DNA of 44,684 nucleotides from JBQTIQ01 sp052387955 (GTDB lineage: Bacteria > Actinomycetota > Acidimicrobiia > Acidimicrobiales > JACDCH01): assembly GCA_052387955.1 (NCBI GenBank), contig JBQTIQ010000041.1:1-44684 (forward strand). The letters are read 5' to 3'. Made by a program: the position numbers and the translations under genes. Positions within the stretch are counted from its first letter, which is position 1; every line of letters begins with the position of its first letter. Below are positions 1 to 9,400 of the stretch, piece after piece. Under the pieces are notes generated by a model. It saw nothing but the letters and a program-made list of their open reading frames with translations. It made no database searches and was not told the DNA's origin.

Positions 1-1
1 C

Positions 2-742
2 CCAGAACCCCAGCGCCCCGTCGCCGACGGCGAGCATCGGCGCTCGCATCCCGCGGCGGCGGAGGTCCCGCAGCAGGTCAGCCCAGGACTCGGTCGACTC
101 CCGGTAGCCGTCGGCGATGGCGACGAGTTCCTTGGTGCCATCTGCCCGGACCCCGACGAGCACCAGGCAGCTCAGCCGTTCTTCGTCGAGCCGGACGTTG
201 AAGTGCACGCCGTCAGCCCACACGTACACGAAGTCGCGGTCGCGAAGGTCCCGCTCGGCGAAGGCCCGCTGCTCGGCCTGCCATTGGGTCGTCAACCGGG
301 TGATCACCGACGCCGACAACCCGGCGGCCGAGCCGAAGAACCCGGCCAGCGCCGGCGCGAAGTCGCCCGTGCTCATCCCGTGCAGGTACAGCAACGGCAG
401 CACCTCGGCCACCTTGGGCGACTTGCGAGCCCACGGCGGCAGGATCGAGCTGCGGAACCGGCACCGCTCACCGGTCTCGTCGATGCGCTTGTCGTTCACC
501 CTCGGAGCGGTCACCTCGATCCGCCCCGCTGCCGTCGTGATCGTGCGCGGCTCGGCATGGCCGTTGCGCGCCACGAGGCGCCGGCCCCGCTCGTCACGCT
601 CGCCGGCCAACCCGGCCAGATAGCCGTCCACCTCGGCCTCGAGCGCCGCGGCCAACATGCGCTGGGCGCCATCGAGGACGATCTCATCGAGCGCGCCACG
701 CATCTCCGCGCGGCCCTCATCATCGGTCACTACTCTCAACAT
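2..742 (-). mobile_element. IS256-family (mutator-type) transposase, 3' part cut by window edge
   Basis: The minus-strand frame is open from an ATG at 742 to the window edge, giving 247 residues without a stop. It reads like an IS256-family DDE transposase. The N-terminal part has the GAQRMLAAALEAEVDGYLAG helix; then come an RNGHAEPRTITTAAG segment and a VTAPRVND segment. The first catalytic Asp is probably the one in VWADGVHFNVR, and the second lies in LAVGDGALGFW at the truncated end. The glutamate-bearing C-terminal part is outside the window. It catalyses cut-and-paste or copy-out movement of its own element. It lies downstream of cofE in the same orientation, with the element end near 862, and does not interrupt cofE. 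Whether it is intact cannot be judged here. Confidence 0.9.
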
Positions 743-834
743 CGGCGTTCCTTCCTCACCGGCGTTACAGCGCCAGCGGATCTCGTTTTGGTTCAACGAG
801 GAAGGTACGTCGCGCCCTCGAACGGGTAGCCGAT

Positions 835-862
835 CCACAGGTTCAGGTCATACCTCCTTAGG
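835..862. repeat. Probable terminal inverted repeat of the IS256-family element
   Basis: The segment upstream of the transposase start (GATCCACAGGTTCAGGTCAT and following bases) resembles the ends of actinobacterial IS256-family elements. The partner repeat and any target duplication lie outside the window, so the exact boundary is inferred. Confidence 0.4.
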
Positions 863-901
863 GACGGGACGACGAGCAGCCCTTGAGTACGGACGCGGTG
901 T

Positions 902-1615
902 TCATCGGAACAGGTCTTCGCCGGGCGGGCGGACGAGCTCGGAGCGGACCTCGCCGGGGCGCAGCCACGCCGCCGGCACGCCCCGGATGACCGCCGCGGG
1001 CGTGCCGGTCGCCTTGCCCATGATCAGCTCGGCCGCCGCCGCCAGCTCGTCGACCACCGCCACCTCGGTCACCTCGATAGCGCGGCCATAGACGTCGCGG
1101 GACCCTCGGAGGTCGAGGACGGCGCCGATGCCGGCGCAACCGATGGCCACGTCGGTGACTCCCCGCCGCCAGGGCCGCCCGAACGTGTCCGACACGATCA
1201 CCGCCACCTCCACCCCGGTCCGGGCCCGGAGGCCGTCGCGGAGGCGCCGGGCCGAGCGGTCGGGATCGTCGGGCAGGAGGGCGGCGAAGCCTCGCTCGAC
1301 GTTCGACAGGTCGACGCCGGCGTTGGCGCACACGAACCCGTGCCGGGTCTCGCTGATGACCAGGTCACCCCGCCGGCGCAGCACCCGGACCGACTCGCGC
1401 TCGACGATCGCCCTGTGGGCGTTGGGGTCGTCGGAGTCGACGGCGACGAGCTTGCCCTCGGCTTTGGAGACCACCTTCTGGGTGACGACCACCACGTCGC
1501 CGGGACGCAGGGCCGTCTCCGCCGCGGCGCCGGCAGCGTCGGCCACCAGCCCGGCCAGGTCGGCGCCGACGTTGACCTCGCCGATCCCGTCGATGCCGTG
1601 GACCTCCAGCTTCAC
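902..1615 (-). CDS. cofE: Coenzyme F420-0:L-glutamate ligase (CofE, single-domain)
   Basis: CofE adds L-glutamate residues to F420-0 by GTP-dependent gamma-glutamyl ligation, the final stage of coenzyme F420 synthesis in the cytosol. The 237-residue product starts MKLEVHGIDGIGEVNVGADL and has the family motifs TQKVVSKAEG (45-54), HGFVCANAGVD (92-102) and SDTFGRPWRRG (142-152). The last is in the GTP/metal site region. The length fits stand-alone CofE. The mycobacterial homologue FbiB carries an extra C-terminal nitroreductase-like domain, which is absent here: the protein ends at RPPGEDLFR, where the FbiB domains normally join. It follows cofD by 4 bp and is the last gene of the operon. The IS element begins about 40 bp after its stop. 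Confidence 0.93.
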   Translation of the reverse strand: MKLEVHGIDGIGEVNVGADLAGLVADAAGAAAETALRPGDVVVVTQKVVSKAEGKLVAVDSDDPNAHRAIVERESVRVLRRRGDLVISETRHGFVCANAGVDLSNVERGFAALLPDDPDRSARRLRDGLRARTGVEVAVIVSDTFGRPWRRGVTDVAIGCAGIGAVLDLRGSRDVYGRAIEVTEVAVVDELAAAAELIMGKATGTPAAVIRGVPAAWLRPGEVRSELVRPPGEDLFR

Positions 1616-1619
1616 GCCC

Positions 1620-2558
1620 TCACCGGCCCTCGAGGCAGGCGCGGGCGAGATGAGCGGCGACCGCCGGCGAGGACATGACCGTGGCCGTGACCAAGGCCCG
1701 TACGCCGGCGTCGCGCACCGAGCCGACGACGGCGGCGTCGGCTTCGTCGACGACGAGGGTGGCGGCCAGGGCGGCGTAGAGGCGGGCCACCCCGCCGACC
1801 GACGACTCGTGGCCCAGCTCCCGCAGCAGCCGGTCGGCCGGGCCCTTCAGGGCGGCGCCGGCTACGATCGGCGACACCGCCACCACGTCGGCCCGTCGCG
1901 CCGCCACCGCCTCCCGAACGCCGGGCACGGCCAGCACCGGGGCGATCGACACCGTCGGGTTGGACGGGGCGATGATCACCCGCTCGGCCCGGGCGAGGGC
2001 GTCGAGCACGCCGGGGCCGGGACGGGCCGCGCCGGCGCCGTCGAAGCGCACCGCGGTCACGGCGACGTCGTGGCGCTGGCGCACGAAGTAGTCCTGGAAG
2101 CCGACCTCGGCCGGGCTGCCGGTGCCGTCGTTGGCCACGGTGACCATGGTCCGGAGCCGGTCGTCGGTGGCGGGCAGCACCCGGACCTCGGTCCCCCAGG
2201 CCCGGGCGATCTCGGCCGTCACCTCGCTGAGCGGCGCGCCTGCGGCCAGGCGACCGGTGCGGTACAGGTGGGTTCCCAGGTCGCGGTCACCGAGGCGGAA
2301 CCACGCCGGGCCCCCGTAGCGTTCGAGCGTCCCCATCGCCTGCCAGGTCTCGTCTCCCAGGCCCCAGCCGGTGGCGGGGTTGACGGCACCGCCCAGCGTG
2401 TACGTGACGGTGTCCAGGTCCGGGCTCACGTGCAGGCCGTGGAGCACGGTGTCGTCACCGACGTTGACCACCGCCACCACCTCGGCCGCCGGCACCACTT
2501 GCACCAGCCCGGCCAGGAACCGGGCTGCCCCGACCCCGCCGGCCAGGACCGCGATCAA
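1620..2558 (-). CDS. cofD: 2-phospho-L-lactate transferase (CofD/FbiA)
   Basis: CofD transfers the phospholactate-type (phosphoenolpyruvyl in actinobacteria) moiety from the guanylylated donor to the deazaflavin Fo, forming the F420-0 backbone. The product of about 312 residues begins LIAVLAGGVGAARFLAGL, the family N-terminus. It also has VNVGDD, SPDLDTVTYTLGG, ATDDRLRTMV and IIAPSNPTVSI segments typical of CofD. I chose the TTG at 2558 because it places the Rossmann-like strand at the N-terminus and overlaps the gmd stop as TTGA, implying translational coupling. A longer in-frame start at 2636 would lie inside gmd and adds a low-complexity Arg/Pro stretch. It runs directly into cofE. Confidence 0.93.
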   Translation of the reverse strand: MIAVLAGGVGAARFLAGLVQVVPAAEVVAVVNVGDDTVLHGLHVSPDLDTVTYTLGGAVNPATGWGLGDETWQAMGTLERYGGPAWFRLGDRDLGTHLYRTGRLAAGAPLSEVTAEIARAWGTEVRVLPATDDRLRTMVTVANDGTGSPAEVGFQDYFVRQRHDVAVTAVRFDGAGAARPGPGVLDALARAERVIIAPSNPTVSIAPVLAVPGVREAVAARRADVVAVSPIVAGAALKGPADRLLRELGHESSVGGVARLYAALAATLVVDEADAAVVGSVRDAGVRALVTATVMSSPAVAAHLARACLEGR

Positions 2559-3520
2559 CCCCGGCCGCCGAGCAGGGCGACGTCGGCGTCGACCATCCGC
2601 CGGACCAGGGCGGGGAAGTCGATGGTAGGCGCCCATCCCAGCGTGCGGCGGGCCACCGTCGAGTCTCCCACCAGCAGGTCGACCTCGGCCGGGCGCATGA
2701 ACCGCTCGTCCACCACCACATGGCGTTCGTAGTCGAGGCCGAGGTGCGAGAACGCGAGGTGGCAGAACTCGCGCACCGAATGGGTCTCGTCGGTGGCGAC
2801 CACGTAGTCACCGGGCTCGTCCTGCTGCAGCATCCGCCACATGGCCGTCACATAGTCGCCGGCGAACCCCCAGTCCCGTTGGGCGTCGAGGTTGCCGAGC
2901 CGGACCTCGGTGCCGAGGCCGAGGGCGATGCGGGCGGCGCCGTGGCTGATCTTGCGGGTCACGAACTCGAGCCCCCGACGTTCGGACTCGTGGTTGAAGA
3001 GGATGCCGCTGCTGGCGTGCAGGCCGTACGACTCTCGGTAGTTGACCGTCAGCCAGTGGCCGTACAGCTTGGCCACGCCGTAGGGCGAACGGGGATGGAA
3101 CGGTGTCGATTCGCGCTGGGGTACTTCGACCACCTTGCCGAACATCTCGCTCGACGACGCCTGGTAGAAGCGCGCCGACGGGTCGACGTGGCGGATGGCG
3201 TCGAGGATGCGGGTGACCCCCAGGGCGGTGGTCTCGCCCGTCAGCACCGGCTGGCTGAAGGAGGTCTGTACGAAGGACTGGGCCGCCAGGTTGTAGACCT
3301 CGGACGGCCGGTGCTCCTTCAGCACCTGGACCAGGGACATCTCGTCGAGGAGGTCACCGGCCACCAGCTCGACACGGTCCTGGATGTGGGCGATGCGCTC
3401 GAAGTTGACGGTGCTGGTGCGCCGCACCATGCCGACCACCTCGTAGCCGAGGCCGAGGAGGAACTCGGCCAGGTACGAGCCGTCCTGCCCGGTGATGCCG
3501 GTGATCAGGGCTCGGGGCAC
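2555..3520 (-). CDS. gmd: GDP-mannose 4,6-dehydratase
   Basis: This cytosolic SDR-type enzyme converts GDP-D-mannose to GDP-4-keto-6-deoxymannose, the branch point to GDP-rhamnose, GDP-fucose and related sugars. The 321-residue protein has the NAD(P)-binding GITGQDG (8-14), the SSSEMFG segment (122-128) holding the catalytic Ser/Glu, the YGVAK Tyr-Lys pair (Y147, K151) and NHESERRG, all characteristic of Gmd. It is 13 bp downstream of the rmd-like gene and overlaps cofD by 4 bp. manB and the PGI/PMI gene elsewhere in the window supply mannose-1-phosphate, the precursor of its substrate. The mannose-1-phosphate guanylyltransferase is not in the window. Confidence 0.95.
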   Translation of the reverse strand: MPRALITGITGQDGSYLAEFLLGLGYEVVGMVRRTSTVNFERIAHIQDRVELVAGDLLDEMSLVQVLKEHRPSEVYNLAAQSFVQTSFSQPVLTGETTALGVTRILDAIRHVDPSARFYQASSSEMFGKVVEVPQRESTPFHPRSPYGVAKLYGHWLTVNYRESYGLHASSGILFNHESERRGLEFVTRKISHGAARIALGLGTEVRLGNLDAQRDWGFAGDYVTAMWRMLQQDEPGDYVVATDETHSVREFCHLAFSHLGLDYERHVVVDERFMRPAEVDLLVGDSTVARRTLGWAPTIDFPALVRRMVDADVALLGGRG

Positions 3521-3533
3521 GGTTTCCTCTCAG

Positions 3534-4484
3534 TCATGTTCTCGAGCGGGCGTCGGCGAGGAGGTCGGCCAAGGTGGTGGCCAGGGGGACCCGCGGCGAC
3601 CAGCCGGTCACCGCCCGCAGCTTGCCAGGATCGCCCTGCAGCACGGGGACGTCGACCGGGCGCAGCAAGGACGGCTCGGCCCGTAACCGCAGAGGCGTCC
3701 CGGCGAGGCCGACGAGGCGCTCGGCCAGCTCCTGCACCGCCACCGCCCGGCCCGAGCACACGTTGTACGCCTCCCCTCCGACCCCGTTCTCGACCAGCAG
3801 GCGGTAGGCCCGCACCACGTCGCGGACATCGGTCACGTCCCGCCGGGCGGAAAGGTTCCCCACCGGGATCTCCCCGCCGCCGGCGCGCTCGGCCCGGGCC
3901 ACCCGCTCGGCCAGGGCGGCGGCCACGAAGCGGTTGGACTGGCCGGGGCCGAGGTGGTTGAAGGACCGCGCCCGGACAACGTCGAGCCCGTGGCCCAGGA
4001 AGGCCTGGAGGCCGAGGAAGTCAGCGGCCACCTTCGACACCGCGTAGGGCGAGACCGGGCGCAGCGGCGCCACCTCGGTGACGGGCAGCTCGGCCTCGGT
4101 CACGGCGCCGTAGATGTCGGCGCTCGACACCGACAGGACCCGGCCGACGCCGTGGAGGGCGCAGGCGAGCAGTACGTTGTGGGTGCCTTCGACGTTGGCC
4201 CGCAGCACCTCCCGGGGCGCGTCCCACGACCCGCCCACGTCGCTCCAGCCGGCGAGGTGGTACACGGCATCGGGCTGCACCGCTCCGATCGCCTCGTCGA
4301 CCTGGCCGGCGTCGGTGACGTCGAGGGCCAGGTGATCGCCGGCCGGCGCCCGGTCCGACCCGACCACGGTGTCGCCGGCGGCGACGAGGTGCTCGACGAG
4401 ATGCCGGCCGACGAACCCGCCGGCGCCGGTGACGAGAGCGAGCACCGGGCCAGTGTGGCCCTCGCCACCAGGCCCGGGCACCAT
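3534..4484 (-). CDS. NAD(P)-dependent sugar epimerase/reductase, likely GDP-4-keto-6-deoxy-D-mannose reductase (RMD-like)
   Basis: This extended SDR protein has GAGGFVG (20-26) and YAVSK (Y147, K151) in the 316-residue form. Its RSFNHLGPGQ segment and the DVTDVRDVVRAYRLL and YNVCSGRAV segments resemble GDP-6-deoxy-4-keto-mannose reductases making GDP-D-rhamnose. The immediate downstream neighbour is gmd, whose product would be its substrate. Two starts are possible: ATG 4484 and GTG 4445. The second yields a protein beginning at the Rossmann strand (VLALVTGAGG). Neither has a strong ribosome-binding site. A related role, such as GDP-fucose synthase or a UDP-sugar epimerase, is less likely but not excluded. 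Confidence 0.8.
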   Translation of the reverse strand: MVPGPGGEGHTGPVLALVTGAGGFVGRHLVEHLVAAGDTVVGSDRAPAGDHLALDVTDAGQVDEAIGAVQPDAVYHLAGWSDVGGSWDAPREVLRANVEGTHNVLLACALHGVGRVLSVSSADIYGAVTEAELPVTEVAPLRPVSPYAVSKVAADFLGLQAFLGHGLDVVRARSFNHLGPGQSNRFVAAALAERVARAERAGGGEIPVGNLSARRDVTDVRDVVRAYRLLVENGVGGEAYNVCSGRAVAVQELAERLVGLAGTPLRLRAEPSLLRPVDVPVLQGDPGKLRAVTGWSPRVPLATTLADLLADARSRT

Positions 4485-4497
4485 CGTCGGAGCGCGG

Positions 4498-5622
4498 TCA
4501 GTTCCCTCGTGACCCCGCGACGGCGTGGTAGAGGTCAGCCATCTGGTCGGCCGAGCTGTCCCAGGAGTAGCGGCCCGCCCGTTCCCGGCCTCGGGCCACC
4601 AGCGAACGGGCCCGCGACTCGTCGCCGAGGACGGTGGAGAGGGCGCCGGCGAGGGCGTCGACGTTGCCGGGGTCGACCAGGACGGCGGCGTCGCCGAGGA
4701 CCTCGGGCAGGGCGCCGGCCCAGGTGGCGATCACCGGGACGCCGGCCTGCATGGCCTCCAGAGGCGGCAGCCCGAAGCCCTCGTAGAGGGACGGGTAGGC
4801 GAAGACGGCGGCACCGGCCAACAGGTCGGCGCGGTCGCCGTCGTCGACGTAGCCGAGGCGTACCACCCGGCCCCGGTGGCGAGCGGCGGCCACCGCGGCG
4901 TCGAAGGCGTCCGTACCCCAGCCGTCCCGGCCTGCCACCACCAGGTGGAGACCGGGATCGTCGGCGGCGACGGCGTCGAAGGCGGCCACCAACGACGGGA
5001 AGTCCTTGCGGGGCTCGATGGTGCTGAGAGCCAGGACGTACCGCTCTGCGCCGGCCCGCCGGCGGCCGGCCCCGGCGTCGCCGGCGGCTACAGGGCCTAC
5101 GCCGTTGGGTACGACGTGGACCCGGGAGGGGTCGGCCCCGAGCAGTCCGACGACCTCGTCGGCGACGAAGCGCGACACGGTGTGGACGTGGCCACCCCGG
5201 CGCAACGCCCGGGCCACGAACGTCGGGAACCGGCGCTGCACCCCGTCGCACAGCTCGGGGAAGCGCAGCGGCGTGAGGTCGTGGACGGTGACCAGCTGCG
5301 CCGCCGGTGCCGGCGGCACCACGTAGTTAGGCCCGTGCACCAGGTCGACCGGGCCGGTCCAGAACGTTATCGGTGGGAAGTCGCCCCGTTCCCAGCACGT
5401 CATCAAAGGCCTCGCCGCCAACCCCCCCCGCGCCCTGACCGCCCCCGCCGGCACCACCCCCGACACCCGGTGACGCCCCTTCCACGACAGCGCATAGGCC
5501 ACCAACGAGATGTCGTCCCGCGCCGCCAGCCGCCGCGCCAGTTCCCCTACCACCGTCCCCACCCCGGTCCGCACCTCCAGCAGAGCCGTGACGTCGAACG
5601 CAACCCGAAGCGGCGGACTCAT
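4498..5622 (-). CDS. Glycosyltransferase, GT4 family (GT-B fold)
   Basis: This retaining GT-B glycosyltransferase has 374 residues. The N-terminal domain contains GPNYVVPP and VTVHDLTPLRFPE. The C-terminal nucleotide-binding domain starts near residue 194 (YVLALSTIEPRKD) and has the donor-binding E-x7-E in SLYEGFGLPPLEAMQAG (E281, E289). It would move a sugar from a nucleotide donor onto a glycan or lipid acceptor at the cytosolic membrane face. As the first gene of the operon with rmd-like and gmd genes, it may use the GDP-deoxysugar made by its neighbours; this is inferred from context only. There is no obvious Shine-Dalgarno before ATG 5622, so initiation may be weak or leaderless. Confidence 0.85.
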   Translation of the reverse strand: MSPPLRVAFDVTALLEVRTGVGTVVGELARRLAARDDISLVAYALSWKGRHRVSGVVPAGAVRARGGLAARPLMTCWERGDFPPITFWTGPVDLVHGPNYVVPPAPAAQLVTVHDLTPLRFPELCDGVQRRFPTFVARALRRGGHVHTVSRFVADEVVGLLGADPSRVHVVPNGVGPVAAGDAGAGRRRAGAERYVLALSTIEPRKDFPSLVAAFDAVAADDPGLHLVVAGRDGWGTDAFDAAVAAARHRGRVVRLGYVDDGDRADLLAGAAVFAYPSLYEGFGLPPLEAMQAGVPVIATWAGALPEVLGDAAVLVDPGNVDALAGALSTVLGDESRARSLVARGRERAGRYSWDSSADQMADLYHAVAGSRGN

Positions 5623-5860
5623 GGCGGGAGGATCATGGCCCGCAGGTGCCCACGCCGCCCGCTGGTCCGCCGCGGATGCAAGGGGGTGTAGAGATCATGA
5701 GGCGAGGTGTCGCGACAGAAGCGAAGCGCCCCGGCGCCGCAACTGCCGGGTGGGGTCGTCGGCGATCTCAGGAGGTGGGGAAGAGCCGGCGCGGTCATCC
5801 ACAGAACAACCGGCGAGCGAGCGAGCCGCCGACGACACGGAGGTCCCGTAGGGACCGACA
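5623..5860. other. Intergenic region, presumed promoter area of the glycosyltransferase-cof operon
   Basis: No convincing gene was found: the open frames here have unbiased third positions and no family resemblance. The minus-strand operon starting at 5622 must be transcribed from this stretch, but I see no clear -35/-10 pair. A small perfect inverted repeat, GGTCCC-gta-GGGACC, lies at 5842-5856, next to the terminator of the following gene. Confidence 0.5.
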
Positions 5861-5908
5861 AGAGAAAACAGCGACACCCCGGCCGGAGGAGGTGGGCCGG
5901 GGCGTCGC
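5861..5908 (-). terminator. Intrinsic terminator of the 5966-6331 gene
   Basis: Arms at 5871-5884 and 5895-5908 pair over about 13 of 14 positions. On the minus strand the hairpin is followed by the T-rich run TGTTTTCTCT (5861-5870). This is the clearest rho-independent terminator in the window and lies 57 bp past the stop of the small minus-strand gene. Confidence 0.8.
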
Positions 5909-5965
5909 AGCCGTCCAGGAACGAGGGGGGAACCGCCCCTGGCCGGCGATCTTGTGAGCGGCGGT

Positions 5966-6331
5966 TCAGCCGCGGTTGGGACGAACGAGGTTGCCTACCT
6001 GTCGACGGGCGCCGTCGGCGACCGAGCGGGCCTGATGGGCAACAACGCGGCACGGGCCCGGCAGCATTCCCTCGACCTGGTCGAGGAGCGACTGGACCGT
6101 CGCGTCGGCGCTCTGCAGGCGGCTGGTGGCCTTGCCCGAGGCGGTTCGGGTGCGCTTGGAGGCAGCGTTCGACGAGAGTCGGGAGCCGCTGGTGGGTGAC
6201 GCCTTGCGGCGACGTTTGAGCTGCTGGCGTTGGACCTGCAGCTTCTGGAAGGCGAGTACCCCGAGACCGACCGAGACGTAGGTGACGTCCTTGGCCAGGT
6301 GGGTGACCCGATCGAGCTTCACCGCCGCCAC
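5966..6331 (-). CDS. Small basic protein of unknown function
   Basis: The 121-residue product is not recognised. The N-terminal third has an amphipathic-to-hydrophobic stretch (HLAKDVTYVSVGLGVLAFQK, 11-30) that could touch the membrane. The middle is strongly basic (KLQVQRQQLKRRRKA) and Ser/Thr-rich, and the C-terminal part looks helical. The GTG start at 6331 is supported by a strong Shine-Dalgarno (GAGGAGGT) 5 bases upstream, and the gene ends in its own intrinsic terminator, so it is very probably real and monocistronic. It is divergent from the large GT2 gene. A membrane-peripheral structural or phasin-like role is conceivable but unsupported. Confidence 0.75.
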   Translation of the reverse strand: MAAVKLDRVTHLAKDVTYVSVGLGVLAFQKLQVQRQQLKRRRKASPTSGSRLSSNAASKRTRTASGKATSRLQSADATVQSLLDQVEGMLPGPCRVVAHQARSVADGARRQVGNLVRPNRG

Positions 6332-6427
6332 GTTCCACCTCCTCTGGGGTCTCCGGCGTTGTCTGGGGACAGGGTACAGGCTCTGCTAACTGAGACAAGC
6401 AAGTTCTCGGTTTCCTTTGCAAGCCAG

Positions 6428-6466
6428 CGGTGACGAACCGGTCGGGCGGCCGGGGCAAGCTACCGT
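6428..6466 (+). promoter_or_regulatory. Candidate promoter/operator of the GT2 membrane protein gene
   Basis: A 17-base sequence, CGGTGACGAACCGGTCG (6428-6444), is followed by a -10-like TACCGT (6461-6466) and TTCAGG. The identical 17-mer with a similar TACCCT...TTCAGG arrangement lies upstream of the response regulator at 29131. The GTG at 6477 lies 10 bases past the -10, so the transcript leader would be very short. Confidence 0.45.
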
Positions 6467-6476
6467 TCAGGGAATC

Positions 6477-9400
6477 GTGGCTCCGACCCCGGATACCGTC
6501 GCGCCCCGCGGTCCGTCCGTCGAGGACGAAGTGGACTTCAGCGACCTCGAGCCGGCGCCGCCAGCTCCCCCTGTGGTGGCTGTCGTGGTGGCGCACGACC
6601 CCGGGCCGTGGTTCGACGAGTGCCTCGGGTCTCTCGACGTCCAGGACTACCCGTCCCTGTCCGTGCTGATCGTCGACGCCGGCAGCACCACCGACCCGAC
6701 CCCCCGGGTGGCGCGGCTGCTCCCGTCGGCCTACATCCGCCGCCTCGACCACAACGGGGGGTTCGGCCCGGCCGCCAACGAGGTGCTCGATGTCGTGGAA
6801 GGGGGCTCGTTCTTCCTCTTCTGCCACGACGACGTGGCGCTGGCGCCCGACGCCGTGCGGCTCATGGTCGAGGAGGCGTTCCGGTCCAACGCCGGCGTCG
6901 TCAGCCCCAAGTTGGTGGCGTGGGACAACACCCGTCGGCTGCTGGCGGTGGGCCTGTCGGCCGACAAGACCGGCGTCGCCGCCCCTCTCGTGGAGCGGGC
7001 CGAGCTCGACCAGGAGCAGCACGACGCCGTCCGGGACGTCTTCTGCGCCCCCGGCGGCTGCACGCTGGTGCGGGCCGACCTGTTCCGGGCGCTGGAGGGT
7101 TTCGACCCCGGTATCGACCTCCTCGGCGAGGACCTCGACCTGTCGTGGCGGGCCCAGGTGCTCGGGGCGCGGGTGGTGGTGGCGCCGGCGGCGGTGGTCC
7201 GCCACTTCGAGGCGCTCGACAGCCGACGGCCGGCGGGGGACCGGCGCCGGCTCACGGCCCGTCACCGCCTGCGCACCACGCTCACCTGCTACGGCCGCCT
7301 CCACCTGCTCCGGGTCGTCCCCCAGGCGGCGGCCCTCGCCGTGCTCGAGGCCCTCTACGCCCTCCTCGCCGGCCGGGCCAGCCAGGCCGGCGACGTGATG
7401 GGGGCGTGGGGTTGGAACCTGCGCCGTCTCGACGAGCTACGGGCGCGTCGCCGGCAGTTGCAACGGCTCCGCCAGGTCCCCGATAGCGAGGTGCGCCGCC
7501 TCCAGGTGCGTGGCAGCGCCCGGGTATCGGCCTTCCTGCGCGGCCAGATCGGCCACGGCGACGACCGGTTGCGTTCGGTGGCCAGCGCCGGGCGCCAGCT
7601 GGCGGGCTCGCTGTGGTCGGGGCCCCTGCGGTTCATGGCCGCCGGCTGGGCCGTGCTCATCGTCGTCCTGTTCTTCGGGTCGAGGGGGCTGTTGGCCGGC
7701 GACCTGCCCGCCTTCGCCGGTTTCCCCGCTTTCCCGTCCCGGCCCTGGACCATGTTCGGCCACTGGTTCGGCGGCTGGCGCGAGACCGGCCTCGGGGCCG
7801 AAGCACCGGCACCGACCGCGTTCGCCCTTGTCGGCCTCGGTGGCCTCACCCTGTTCACCTCCATGGAGTGGCTGCGCCGCCTCCTCGTCGTCGTCCCGCT
7901 GCTCGTCGGGGTGGTCGGCGCCTGGCGGATGGGCCGTCGGGCCGGGCCGGGCCTGGCCCGGCTGGTCACGCTGGTGGCGTTCCTCGCGGTGCCGTTGCCC
8001 TACGACGCCATTGCCCGGGGTCGCTGGGACGGGCTGTTGATCTGGTCCGCCGCCCCCTGGGTGGTGATGGCGGTCGCCCGGCTGGGCGGTTCCCCCGACC
8101 AAGTTGGCTCGGCCGCCCCGTCGTTCGCGGCCCGTCACACCGTTGTCGGGCTCGGCCTGCTCGTCGCCGTCGTCGGCGCGTTCACCCCGATCATGGTGTT
8201 GGTCCCGATGGTCGTGGCCGTCGGGCTCGTGATCGGCGGGATCGTTGCCGGCCGGGCCCGCCACGGCGCCGCCATGCTGGCCGGGGCCGCCGGCGCCGCG
8301 GGGATCGCGGTCGTGCTGCACATCCCCTGGACGTTCGACTTCCTGCTCCCCGGCGCCGGCTGGTCGCCGCTCGGGGGGGTGCGCTCGGCCGACGCCCTGG
8401 GCCTGGAGGAGATCCTGCGGTTCGACACCGGGCCGACCGGCGCCAGCTTCCTGGGCTGGTTGGTGCTGCCGGCGGCCGCCCTCGCCCTGGTGATCGGTCG
8501 CGACTGGCGCCTGGAGTGGGCGGTCCGGGCGTGGACGGTGGCCCTCGTGGGCTGGTCGCTGGTGTGGGTCGGTCAGCGGTCGTGGTTCTCCCACGGCCTG
8601 GGCCCTCCCGAGGCGTTCCTGGCACCGGCGGCGGCGGCGCTGGCGTTGAGCGCCGGCCTGGGGGTTGCCGCCTTCGGGGCCGACCTGCCCGGCTACCGGT
8701 TCGGCTGGCGCCAGCTGGCCTCGGTGGTGGCGGCCGGGTCGTTGGCCCTCGCTGTCCTGCCCGTGGTCTGGGCCAGCCTCGACGGCCGCTGGCGGGCGCC
8801 GCATCAAGGCTTCGACGCGGTGCTGGGCTTCCTCGACGAGGAGCAGGCGTCGGCCGGCCCGTTCCGGACGCTGTGGCTGGGCGACCCATCGCTGCTGCCC
8901 CTCGGGGGCTGGCAGCTCCGTGACGGTCTCGCCTATGGCACCAGCGCCCAGGGCCAGCCCACGGTGCTGGACCGCTGGCCGGGCTCGCTCGACGGTGCCA
9001 CCGAGCTGCTCCAGGATGCCCTCCAGCTCGCCGAGACCCGCCAGACCAGCCGGCTGGGGCGCCTGCTGGCGCCGATGGGCGTGCGCTACGTGATCGTGGT
9101 CAACGGGGCCACCCCGGGAGCGTCGCTGCGCCTCGCCGCCACCGACCTGTCGGCGGTCCTGGACGAACAGCTCGACCTCGACGACGTGGCCGTCGACCCG
9201 TCGCTGTCGGTGTTCCGCAACGACGCCTGGGTGCCCTCCCGGGTGCTGCTGACGGGCACGCCGGCCGAGGCTGCACGGGCCACCGACTTCTTCCGGGTGG
9301 CGGCTGCTACCGACCTCCGAGTTGGGCCGCCCGTGCTCGTGCAGCCCAAGGGGGCAGCGGGATCGTCGGGCGACGTGCCCGGGCCGGGGACCGTCTATCA

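Noticed and set aside
5619..7304. A 561-codon minus-strand open frame
   Set aside because: It is antisense to the GT2 gene and crosses an intrinsic terminator; third-position bias is absent.
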